A stretch of 64,000 nucleotides of DNA from Rotaria macrura (lineage: Eukaryota > Rotifera > Eurotatoria > Philodinida > Philodinidae). Positions 39,701-51,581 of the stretch are shown one piece after another (position 1 is the stretch's first letter; each line of letters opens with the position of its first letter). The position numbers were made by a program, and so were the translations under genes. Below the pieces are notes generated by a model, which ran no database searches, was not told the DNA's origin, and worked only from the letters and a program-made list of their open reading frames with translations. The stretch is taken from NCBI GenBank assembly GCA_900239685.1, contig OENT01000442.1, positions 1 to 64,000 of the forward strand, given 5' to 3'.

Positions 39701-42110
39701 TTTCATTATCATATATATATATATATAACGAAAATAAGAGCTAATTCTAGATTTTTTAACAGATTGTGAACTTGAATTTTGTAGGAGATACATTTTGTTA
39801 GATATTGTTTTTCATTTCATCTATTTCAAATCAGTACTCAACTGAAATAAATAAAGAATCGAAGTCGTTTAATAGTATTGATATCTCAAAGTCAAGGATC
39901 ATTATCATCATGGCTGTTATCATTATTATCTGATTTCATTGGGCATGAAGTTTACGAACGATTTGAGTTCTTATTCTTTTATAAAGTCAGACACTAATTA
40001 GAAAGAATCTTAATAGAAAGATTTGTTGACATATATATCGCAAAGTTTAGATAAAATCTATTGAATATGTTGTGAAACTATTTGACTTGAGTATAGAAAA
40101 GTTATTGACGATAGATGAAAATGAAATACTAGAGAAATGATCATTCGCTTACTAATATGATTCATACATCGTTAAATAATTAAATATATTCATAATGGTA
40201 TTTCATCAGTAATCCTTGGTATTTCATCAGCATGTCGTTCTACTCTTGTCTTGAGGTCTGTAATTTAAGTCAAGAACCGTATTATTGTTTCTTCATGCTG
40301 ATTGACTTAGCGAATTGAAAAATAACAAAAAAAAAGGAAAGAAAATCTTTTAATTTAAAACAATAGATCATTTTCAATCGTCATTACAACGTAATAATCT
40401 ATTGAAAATATGCAATTTTCTTTAATCATACATTTAATACTTAGAATATTGTAATTACAATATATTAATCTCTTTTCTTTTTTGTATTCATCTCAACGAT
40501 TGGCTATCGTCCAATAAAAACTTTATTATTGTCTCTATATTTAGTCTACTCGCATGTCCTTTGATTTATCAACATGTACATTGTCAGAAACAGTTGACAT
40601 GCACTTCGATTTGTTCTTCTCAGTAGAGAACAATGGTTAGTTATAGGATATGGAAGTTTATTTCACTATCTTAAAAGAACCTTACGAATATGTCTCGATG
40701 ATGGATCTTTGATAAAAATCAATAACGCACTTGATAACAATAACGACATCAACAAATGAAGAGACTTCGAGTATTTTTTTTTCATGTATTGTGCATTCTT
40801 GTTTTGTTGTCAATTGTTTTCTCCATAGATTTCATGAATAAATGTACAATGATTGTAATGATAAAGCGAATATGGACACAATATTAAACATAAAAATTGA
40901 CAATCAGATATTTCACAACGTTATTTTGCTAATCTACATGACTAATTAATCTTTTGAAGGAACCATTTGTCATTTTTCCAGTGGGATATGATTTATGTAT
41001 TCTTTTTTTTTATATCCAACTAATCATTGCTCAAATTCTTTTCAATTCGAATATGATTTATCATCGTTGAATTTTCCTATCACGATTCTTGTTTGATAAT
41101 GTCTTTTAATGAGTATGTTACATGGATATATGCTTTTTCGTCAATCGTCATCGATCTTTATCTTGTTCTTTTAATAACTCTTCCTTTTCATGAGCTAGAC
41201 AAACAACTTTTTTTTCCAGTCAGTAATAATAACAGCTGGCTAACTCGTATGTGTATGCAAACGATCCAAAGCAAGAAAGAAACAAATTACCATAGCAAAA
41301 ACTATTGTAGCCTATTCTGCTCATCAATGGTTTGTGGTATCGCATTTAGAGAGAAAAATATCACTCGTAAGCGGTAATGTAGTATCTTGATTGTAAAACA
41401 ATTCTTGTATAGGCTCTTGTCCGTTCTTGCGGCAATACAAGAAAACAGAGGGACCATTCGCACTTCATTTGTTTGCGTACGGACGCGTCGCATCTAAGAA
41501 AAGACATCTTCACCGAATAAGAAACCGTACATATATGTTTTTCTCTCTCTCCCTCTCTCTTTCTTTCTTGGATAAGGGAAAATGCAGTTATCTGTGACGT
41601 AGAACTTTATGATCTGTAAGACAAAGCTAAACAAAAGACCATTATTGTATAATGATTTGTATCAGATATTCATGACTTGAAATTAATCATTGACTGATCG
41701 ATAAATAGAAGTTGTGAGTAATTCTGTAAGGAGATTCGAAGAATAAGAGACAGTAAGGGAAATGAGTATAAGCGGTTGGAAAGGGAGGGGAGGGGAGGGG
41801 AGGGGGCGAGAATGCAAAGGACGAAGAAGAGAGAGCAAGATCAAGAGGGAAAGAGGAAACATAGATGAATAATATTAGACTGTTGTGTATTGTATGTTCT
41901 CTCTTTCTCTAATGACAGTAAAATGATTAACAATCTTTGCGTATAACCAATATTTCCTGTTGTTCTAAAGAGTCGAGAGGAGAATGGAGGGGAAAGCCCT
42001 AATAATTCTTCTAGAATATTCTGGACGGTGTGCAAAAGTATCCAGACAAGGATTATCCTCTTGTCTTTCTATTGTGTGTATGTCGAGTCGTCATATTAGG
42101 AATGAATATT
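36782..42110. other. 5.3-kb intergenic region
   Basis: This is a divergent upstream region shared by the minus-strand ankyrin gene and the plus-strand calcium-binding gene. I see no gene. A short TA run lies at 39,711-39,727. A pyrimidine-rich run (CTCTCTCCCTCTCTCTTTC) lies near 41,544-41,570. Confidence 0.45.
41783..41806 (+). repeat. GGGGA repeat, G-quadruplex-capable
   Basis: Five tandem G-runs of at least three Gs, each separated by a single A, make a canonical intramolecular quadruplex motif. It lies about 490 bp upstream of the start codon of the EF-hand gene, on its coding strand. A regulatory role is speculative. Confidence 0.6.
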
Positions 42111-42113
42111 CTC

Positions 42114-42202
42114 ATATACATATATATATATATATATATGTATGTGTAGATACATATACATATATACGTATATACATACATACATATATATATATATATG
42201 CA
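42114..42202. repeat. TA/CATA microsatellite
   Basis: An imperfect run of TA, CATA and GTATA units lies about 100 bp upstream of the EF-hand gene. The frame across it (41,984-42,226) is an artefact. Confidence 0.85.
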
Positions 42203-42297
42203 TATATTGTATTATTTATCTATTGATTTTAGATTCCTTTCATTCCTATCTACTTTCTCTGTGTCTGTAAAAGTAAGCACACAAATCAGTCTTAACA

Positions 42298-43204
42298 ATG
42301 CCTCGTGACAATATTCCGAAAACAAATTTGAAGAAACTTCAACAATTCTTCACCAAAACACTCGGTAAGAAAGCTCAAATTTATTTGATATTTATAACCA
42401 TTATGCATAATAATATCTTCGTTTTTCTTTTGTCTTCTCTCATCAGATACTAACAATGATGGCCTTGTTAACTGGACCGATTTCGAACACGCTGTTGAGG
42501 TTTGTTACATTGATGAAATCATAAACTATGGTATCATTTTGTTTATAATCAATAGTCAATTGTTTCGGCTGAAGATGCTGCAAAAAATGCTCGCTTGAAA
42601 ATTTTACGTAAACGTACAGAACAACATTTTCAAAAATACTTCTGGGATTTATGTGCTATCGGTGATGCTAACAACGATGGAAATATCGATTTAGGTATTC
42701 ATTGTTTTTTTATATTTTCATTCCGGTCTATATTTTTTCTTTTATGTAAAAGACGAATGGCTCGATGTCATGAATGATATCATTGGTGGTTTAAAGGAAA
42801 AAAATGAATTTCCAGAATGGTATGAAGGATTACACAAGGCCTTGTTTCGTGCCAATGAATTTCTCGGTAATTAATAATGATATTCGATTCATTCTCGTTT
42901 TTGTGCTCATATTTTCTTCTTTTTCTCTTCGTAGACGAACGTGCTGTATCAAGATCCGAATTCGCTAATATGCTTCTTTCATGGGACATGGATGAAGAGT
43001 CTTCAGCCAAAGCTTATGATTTCATTACTGAAAATGGCAAAAAGAAAATGGATTGTAAGTGAATAGAAATTTATATTTTTAAATTGCATAGCTAAATTGT
43101 AAAAATCGTTATGTTTTCTTTTAGATAATCTCTTTTCAGAGTTCATGAAAAAATTCTTTCTTAATGACAAACCCAAACATCCATTAAATCTTGGCCTTGA
43201 TTAA
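42298..43204 (+). CDS. calexcitin/sarcoplasmic calcium-binding EF-hand protein, 190 aa
   Basis: This is a small cytosolic calcium-binding protein. Exons are 42298-42364, 42447-42499, 42556-42694, 42753-42866, 42935-43054 and 43125-43204, with GT-AG borders. Two canonical EF-hand loops are visible: DTNNDGLVNWTDFE (residues about 23-36) and GDANNDGNIDLDEW (about 78-91, split by intron 3). A third, DMDEESSAKAYDF, departs from the canonical loop. The protein ends with a short hydrophobic and basic tail (FMKKFF ... NLGLD). Length and layout fit calexcitin and invertebrate sarcoplasmic calcium-binding proteins (about 190 aa, four EF-hands with some inactive), which buffer or sense calcium in muscle and neurons. 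An acceptor-like AG lies 9 nt before the ATG (42,288-42,289). AATAAA signals follow at 43,323-43,332. The gene is tail to tail with the ZMYND8-like gene. Confidence 0.9.
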
Positions 43205-43525
43205 ATATTAACATGAGCGATTTTTTGTTCTTTTTTATCCTGTCATTTTCACTTTTGCACCTGAAGAACCTATTATTATATTATAATAATTATTCACTAA
43301 TACTTCAATATGTGTGTCTTTAAATAAATAAATGCACTTTTTCTCTTTATCAATACACACACATCATGTGTCAAATACATATATATTTTTATTTATTTAT
43401 TTATTTATTCATTTTGAGATCAGATAAGAAAAATAGTGAGAAGATAACGGAAGAACAATACTGTATAAAAAGAAACGAAACGAAATGAATATACATATAG
43501 ATATTTTGTATTTAAGTAGTATTGA
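43205..43525. terminator. convergent 3' ends with shared poly(A)-signal microsatellite
   Basis: Only about 320 bp separate two converging stop codons. Plus-strand AATAAATAAA lies at 43,323-43,332. A TTTA tetranucleotide run at about 43,388-43,409 reads as overlapping AATAAA on the minus strand and would serve the ZMYND8-like gene. The two transcripts may overlap at their 3' ends. Confidence 0.55.
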
Positions 43526-46500
43526 CTAACGAGGACCACCATTCAGTTGTTTCGAAGGTTTTGTGAGTTGCTGTTGAAGAGTTGATTCATATCGATTACG
43601 CATTTCTGAAAGACGCGTCCAATATTGTAATTCTAAACTATTGTGCATTTCTTGAACTTGTTGAGCTAAATCATAAACGAAGATAAACATGAAAGAGTTC
43701 AATCTTTGTTTTAACTTTATCGCTTTTACTCGTTATTGTACGTAGTTCATTCATAGACATACGATATGTTCGACGTGTTTCTTCTAATTCTTTTTCATAT
43801 TTCACTCGATTTGATTCAAGTGCTGTTTCGATTTTGACAGTAAAATCAGTAAGCAATTGTTGAAACTAAATAGAATCGATTTTTTCTTTGTTTTAATAGA
43901 AACAAGAAAATCAAAGTATCTATTTACTTTATCATTAAAATTTTTCATAATTATTTGTATTTCACCTGATGTTTGATGACTAGAAGATAAATGATAAGAT
44001 AAAAGTTTTCATTGAAACATGATACTCACTCTTCAATAGAAGGTCTTATCGGATGATTATTAAATTGTGGCATCTAAATAGAAATTGATACGTTCTTGTT
44101 GCAACAAAAAAAAATATAAAGTATATCATAAGAATAAGTTATATTTTAATCGAATATTTTTGCAACTGTATTTCACATTAAGATTTTTTCCTCTATCGAT
44201 ATGTATGAAAGCAAAATTTTGTTGATAATGTTTTAACCTCGAATACAAATATAATAAGAAAGAGACTGAAGTAAATCAATGACATTCCATGCTGTTATAG
44301 TTTTAATTAGATTAATTTAAGTTTGTCTACTATTGCCTTAGATCGATTCGTATTGACAGCTTTTTTCTAAAATAACTAGAAGCAAATCAGAGTGGATAGA
44401 TGTATTGTTTATCTTTTGAAATAATGTTACCATGATTTTTAGCCCCTTTATTACGATATGCCTGGAGCAAAAAGTATTTTTCTTCGATAGGACAAGCAGT
44501 ATTCAGATTCTTTTAAGCGAGAGGAAATTATATATATATATGTATATGTCGATTTTTCCTTAATTATTGCACATAAAAATCTACTTTTGAATGCATTGTA
44601 CGAACTTCAGATCATTTTTCATTATGGTTTTTTTCAATAATACATAGAAGAGATGATATCAAAGAATTTCTAAGTGTATGAAAAATTTTGCTCTACTAGT
44701 CAATATCTATTTATGCTAATACAAGCTTCAGGTTTATGGCTCATATTTGTGTTTGCATAAATTGAGATGCTATTTAGTCCTGTCGTGAATCGTAAATTGA
44801 AGAGCGTATAGATTTGATGATCTGACAACGGCAAGAACTATGGACTGAAGGTTTTCAACACATCGGAAGTATCTTATTAAGTTCTATCGATATTTATGTT
44901 GAAACGACATATTGTTTCTATACATAGGTTTTGTACAAATGAAAGTATGTAAAATAATTTTGTCTTCTGACAAAAAGATGCCAGGCGTTTCTCTGTCGAT
45001 TACTAGCAATACCAGATTGCTACCCATTACGCTTGTTTGATAATAGAGATTAAGGTCAACCATTAATCAGACGATACGCTTTACTTATGAGCAGATACTT
45101 ACTCGTATAGGATTTCGATTTGGCATTGGTGGTGTGTTGGAAGTTAGTGCTGGATGCGCAATACCATTCGGTCTTCGTGGTACAGATACATTCATAGGAT
45201 ATGTATCAAATGATTGAGGTTGTAATGCTGTCACAGGTGGCATTCTTATTGTAGATGGATTATGATTACTATTTCGTTGAGCTGTCGGTGGATACATAGG
45301 TAGTCCTGGACGTTTTGGCATTGTATTCGGTGATTGTCGTATTGAAGAAACTATAGGTATATTGTTTGGCCAATTATTTTTCTGTGCTACTGTTGTTGAT
45401 GATATTCTTGGTGCAAATGTATTATTACTATTTGTTATCATTGCTGGTATTTGAGAGTTTGATGTAATTGTTGCTGTTGCTGTAGTAGTTGTTGTTGTTG
45501 TTGCAATCGAAACAGGCGTTTTAGTTTTTAGATGTTGTGCTGTATTTGTTGGTGGTGAGATGAGAAAGGATTTCGTCGACATCGATGATGAACTTGCTAC
45601 CGATGGATGAACTACTGATGTCGGTTGAATAACACGACGTTTTTGATTTTCTTCAGTATCCATTGGTTCTGATTTAACACTTAATGTTTCAATAGATTTA
45701 GTTCTTTCTATTGGTTGATTTTTTCGTGTTAACGGATCATCATTTGTCGTTAGCGATACCAAATCTTCAAAAATATCCGTACTACAAACATAAAGATTCA
45801 GAAAATGACAATAAGAAAATAATGATTCAAAGAAACCTTGCAGGACTGATGGACAATGGCCGTAGAGGTGGTATTGGCAATATTTGAGATTGGGATTGTT
45901 CATGTGGATGATGTTCAAATGATGAGTGATTAGTATTATTAGTTACAAGTGGTTTCGGTGGAGCTGTTACTATACGATGTTGTAACCGAGATTTTCTAGA
46001 TTGTTTTGTTGTTGTACGTCGTTCAGCAAATTGAAGTTGCACTGGCCTTGATTCATTTGTAGACGACGCCATAAGTGATAATGGATTAGTACGAACTTCA
46101 GATATTGATTTAAGAGCATCGACAGCATCGAGTAGAGCATTTATTGATAATCTGACATCTTCGATACTTATATCAACGACGGTTAAATTTTGATCAATAT
46201 TATTAGTGATGGGTGTGTGATTTGATTCTTTATTTGCCAAAGAAGAAAAAAAAGGAGATAATGGTGGATTCTGCGGTGATTCACATGGCACTCTGAAATA
46301 CAGAACAAATTTTTATTAGCAACGAAAAGAATAAGATTCTTGATGTTTTCTATGTGTGTATGGTCGTACTCGTCATCGTCTTTGTTTGAAACTAATGTTT
46401 GATCTGTTTGATTAAAAATTGTAAATACATTGAGTGATTGCGATTGATTTTGATCTTCTTCATCTTCCCGTAATGTTGATAATGATGGCTCTTTTATTTG

Positions 46501-48756
46501 AACACTTAATTGATGACTATTTGTACAGTTGGATGTTTCACTTCGACTAATTGTTAAATCTTCACTTGGCTTTCGAATTCGAAGTACGATTCGGTTAGAA
46601 TTAGCAATGTTATCGTCTGAAGGTCGAGATGAAAGTCGTGCTCGTTTAACTGACTCTTGCTGTTGTTGTTGCTCATTAGAACTTTCACTCGGACGTTTAG
46701 TAGCTGTTTTTATTGTTGAAGTTGATTCTGTTGTCTGTTGTAGAAGAGGAGAGCGTGGTTGTTTTATACACTTGATAGAAGCACGAAGTGCATTATTACT
46801 ACTTGCTGTTGCGACATATGTAGGCAGGATGGAATCTAATGGAAAATAAATTCTATGTAGAAAATGTTTTTTCTACGGTTGATTCTTGCGTGTATGCAAC
46901 ATATACTTAAATTTATGATGGTTGCTAGAGAATAAAAACGTTGGATCTAAACTTATCCCATGGAAGTTTTTCCAATAAGAAGATGAAAAATCAAACTGTG
47001 AATGGTTCGATCGCCATTTATTTTGATTTTCTCAATGAAATCTTTCAGGAATACTTTTCAATGGACTAGAGTATCTCGTCTACATGACCAACTCAACGAA
47101 TTCTACCAGTCGTTAACTTGTCAAAATTGTTCAAATAGGAGATGGTTGGAACGTTACCATCTTTGCTCGGCTTATTTTATTCATAGTTCTGAAAAGAAAT
47201 ATGTATAGTCAGTCAGCTAAGCATCATTTTAAATTCAAATCAAGTTTCAGCTGAACCTTTTAGATGTTTGTCAGTACTCGTAAAAGAACTTTCCTCATAA
47301 ACGTCTTAATGTATATGTTGACAACCATATCATCGCAAAAGTAAGTTATGGTACTTCAGTGAATAGGTGTCTATTCGAATTGTAAATAGAGAAAATAAGC
47401 AAATCATCATACCATCAATAACTGAAACGAATTTAAACGGTTTCGTTTTACTAAGTGGCGTTTGCATTGGTGCATATATAAACGATCCGTAGAGTACTTT
47501 CAATCGATCAATATGTGTTTGTAATTCGGTGAGACTTTTTTCAAAATTCGTATTTGGTTTTTTCTTTTCTGCACCTGGATATTCTTTCGAAAGAACAAAA
47601 CAATTACTAATTGATACCCATGCACTAGAGAGAGAGAGAGAGCGAAAACGAAAAACAAAAGAAAAAACAATAGTATTAAATATCATTTATTATTATTTTC
47701 ATAAATTCTCACCGATCATGTTGACCGAAAAATCGAACGTCCACTTCATCATTAACAATACGTAAAACTTTAGCTGGCCATGGTTGATAACCTTTCATTT
47801 TAGCCCAACATAATACATGTGGTATACGACATGGCTCAGCAAACCAATCTGTTGATAGAGGTTGTGCACTACGTAAATAACACTCTGAACATATTTCGAT
47901 TTCTGTCATTTCATGACGAGCAATTTTCAAAAGTGCACGTGCTATCGTTGTAAATTTACTTTGATCTAATGTAAAAAGAATTCGTGTGATAAAACATATT
48001 CTTAAACACAAACAAGGACTACTTGCTTCCATTGAAAACGACACTATTATGTGTTATCCATTTCACATCGGCAATAAATGCATCAGTAGATTTATATTTT
48101 CTTAAATCGATATTTTTTTCTATTGTTTCTAAATCCATCGGATGAATGATATAATCGAGATATTCAGGTACTTGTTTCGAATCAACAGGTCGCATAAATG
48201 GTGAAGACTACAAGAGAACAATCGAAAATTTAGAAAAAAAAAGGAAAAACAAATGATTTTTTTGTTTCCACTAGGAAATAATGTTTAAAATAAAAACTAA
48301 CTTGAGGATGAGATTTCATTCGACGAACTGCATATTTTAACATGGTATGAAATTCATCGATTTCCGGATTATTTGTATTCGACGATGATTGCATAATCTT
48401 CAAATATGCAAACATAGATGGACGCATTGTTGAAAAATCGGATGACATTATTTAACAAATACATACTTTACATTCAGGACATGTCCAATCGCCATCAGGT
48501 AATGTTATCAAGCCTAGACATTTGGAATGATAGACACGTGGACATGAATCACAACAAATGACGTCGCCTTCATCATGACATTCAAAACAGTATAAATCAT
48601 TGTGATCATCCTAATAGAACAATAATTAGCCAATAAGAAAAACAACATTTAATTCAAGTTTTTTTTTCTTCCAACCTCATTTGAAGTCTTCTTTAATTTT
48701 ACGGGTGGAATGTAATCATCATCTGATTCCATCAAGTTATTCGTAGTAGAAGCCAT
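43526..48756 (-). CDS. ZMYND8: ZMYND8-like chromatin reader (PHD-bromodomain-PWWP), 979 aa, no MYND finger
   Basis: ZMYND8/RACK7 reads acetylated and methylated histone H3 at enhancers through a fused PHD-bromodomain-PWWP module. Exons are 48756-48676, 48610-48467, 48397-48302, 48207-48027, 47965-47713, 47624-47413, 46835-46370, 46292-45837, 45781-45103, 44073-44030, 43979-43928, 43865-43730 and 43665-43526. The PHD finger spans residues 33-75 ([17 protein letters not shown] ... WTCPEC). The bromodomain spans about 85-195, with [17 protein letters not shown] and [13 protein letters not shown] zinc-binding CSECYL segment follows, then the PWWP domain ([31 protein letters not shown]). A long Ser/Thr/Pro/Gln-rich region and a C-terminal coiled coil ([36 protein letters not shown]) complete it. 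Family members continue into a MYND zinc finger after the coil; here a stop follows. Intron 4 (47966-48026) is GC-AG. ZMYND11 is the alternative, but the order and spacing fit ZMYND8 better. Confidence 0.88.
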
Positions 48757-51581
48757 TAAGTTGCTTATTATCTGTAAAAAACACGAGAAAATTCAGAATA
48801 AACAGCGCGTTCCTTGTATGATTAACAAAACACAGTTGGCGCTAAATCACTAATGTCCCATTTGGTCAATTACTATAAAGAGGAAACAAAAACAAAAGCA
48901 ACCTGCCCACCTTTTATGATTCGATATTATTGTTTAAAATACGGGTTTCATGATGTTCTTTGTCTATGTACATTCGACAAAATAAACAAAGGCAAATAAT
49001 AAACGAACAGAAAAAAAAACGACGAAGAAAAAAAAACAACAACAACTAATCCCTATTGAACTTGTGTTTATTTCTCAATTAATGTTTATTCTACTGGACT
49101 GTATAGAATACAAAGAGAGGGCAACAAGTTGATGGACGAATTAGATTGATGGACGAGTAATAATCGAAGAAAGAGGGCTAGACTAGAAGGGCATCGAACG
49201 AAGAAGAAAAGAAAGCGGATGCAGCAAAAAAAGACATGTTGTTTTGTTATGTTGCCTTGCACACGTTCGCATGAAGAACGACAAAAAAATTTGCACCCCC
49301 ATAATTCGAACTCTCAAAGTAAATAGCGTATACACAAAAAAAGAAAAACCGTTTGAAGAATATTATAAAGAAATTTTTTTTGATGAAAATTCATAGATGT
49401 TAAAGTTACGATGAACTTTTATGACTTGTTTTATGACCTGACAACGATTGATTTATGAGAACAAAAAACAATGATTTACAATATCGAATCATATTGATCA
49501 ATATGATATGTTCAAAAGAAAAATCAATATTTTACAATGTTTATAATTTATAAATCAAACAGTGACCAAGGAAAATGTTTTAATAACTATGAAACGAATT
49601 CAATTTCGTTGTGCATCTATCATTAAGCAGAGCAGTAAATGTGAATGATGGTTATTTAAAGATATAGAACTTTGAACGTCTACTATGGATAGTGATCTTT
49701 ATAAGTAAAAGTGAAAAATCCATAGATTCAATTGATCTACAGATCGAACAAAATTCAAATGTTTTGTCATGTTTATTCGAAAACAGTCTTTTCGATAAGT
49801 TTTTATCGTTTTATCAATCAGAAACTTCGGTTTACTTATAAGATTCTATCTCAATCCAAAAATTATTCAACAAAATATATTCAGAAAGCTTTCAACTGAT
49901 AAAAAGAAACAAGTATCCTCATTCGATAAACGAACATTTGATTAAATTTTCTAAAAGTTGAAAGTCTTCTGCATGAGAAATGAGCATACCTTCTTGACAG
50001 TATAGGCAACATCGTCACCATACTATTTCCAATGGCGTGTTTCTTATAATTTTTCTGTCAAGAATTTCTTAATAATAAAATAAACTCGTGGTCACACGAC
50101 GACTGGCAACTGTGATTAGAGACAGATCCTAACAAGAATATATTGGTGCGAAACCTTCAAATCTTTTGATTTTCTCTTGTCTTGAAATGAGATCATCGAA
50201 CATGTTCGTTTATAACAGCAACGTAAAAAACACGCGACCGCAATAAAGTGTTTTCTAGGAGCGGATTATCGGTAAAAATTGAAACATTCATTCAGAAGCA
50301 TACTAATCTCTTGAAGCTGTTCTTGTACATAAAAAGAAGTCGAAGTTCAGAAATGCATTTTGTTGCAATCAGAATCTTCATTCCTAAAATAGGTTGCACT
50401 TGTAGTTTCTACTCCCTGATAAGATTGGAAAGTCTTTCAGCGACATTCATACCTCATTTGTACTTGTAATATTCCATATGGTTTCGAGTCAATCGACCAA
50501 TGAATTTATTTTACCTCTAGCAAGTTTATATGACGCTGGTATCATTTCTGACAATTAGCGTATTGATTACTCGATCTTTGTTTTATATATTATCGAGCAG
50601 GACAGCGAAGCGTATAGGAAAAGTAGACAACACTTGAATTATGGAAAACCACAGAAAAATTCATATTGAATCTAAGAAATTAGTGATAATCATGAAAAAT
50701 GTCGACTCATTCTTATGTCATATCTCCAAAAAGAACTGATGATAACAGACATAATTAATCTGAGAACTGAAAAAATAAGAATCAATTTTTTCAGAGTTCT
50801 CTGATGGTAATTCTAGTCTTTTCTTATGAAAAATTCAAGAATTTTCCATAATTCAAAATTTTTACTTGGAATAACCCTATACTTGTCTATAACAAATACT
50901 TGTATTGCCATCTGTTGTCAAAAACTAATGATCGCTTATAGCTATGTATACCATTTCTCTGCACATGTCTCAATTTCATCATCATCATCATCATCTCATT
51001 ATTATTTATGTTACTTCGAATCGTTTTTAATTGAACTACTCAATATCCAATCACGTATTCGGTCGCTTTATTTAGACATATAATTATATTTTATCGGATA
51101 TTTTTTTATTGATGAATTTTTCTTTTTTCTTAATTTTATTAAAAATAGAGTACTCCTTTACTTGAATATGAAACATTTCATACAATGAGATATCAAGCGT
51201 GACAAGTGACCTCAAGAGATGATGAGAGAATTTCATAATGGCATCTCTCATCTTCACGTTTTTTTAAACTTATTTTCATCAATCTTAATGAGTACATAGA
51301 ATGAAAATTGCTTCAATGGATTGATTTCATTTCTCTTGCACTCTAATAGTTTTTCCCTCAAAGATACTACGAGAAATTATCTTTTTATAGACGATCAGTA
51401 GAGGTCGACACTGGTATTTGTCAAATGTTGTTGTTGTTATTATCTTGGGATAGAAAAAAAATAAACAAACAAACGATGATCAATTTTTTAGAACAGTACA
51501 TTTAAGTCCACGATTTTACTTAGATATCTATTCGTGGTTGATAAGTGCTTGCAAAATACGATTCGACAAATTCTCTTCGAC
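48757..51581. other. divergent intergenic region
   Basis: About 2.8 kb lies between the 5' ends of the ZMYND8-like and KMT2-like genes. I see no gene. It presumably holds both promoters. A TTTTTTACAG acceptor-like site lies 16 nt upstream of the ZMYND8-like ATG. Confidence 0.45.

Noticed and set aside
42780..43010. Minus-strand frame
   Set aside because: Antisense to EF-hand exons 4 and 5, which are supported by splice sites and motifs.
46529..46849. Plus-strand frame with Cys-rich tract
   Set aside because: The cysteine run is the antisense of a CAA/CAG glutamine tract in the ZMYND8-like gene.
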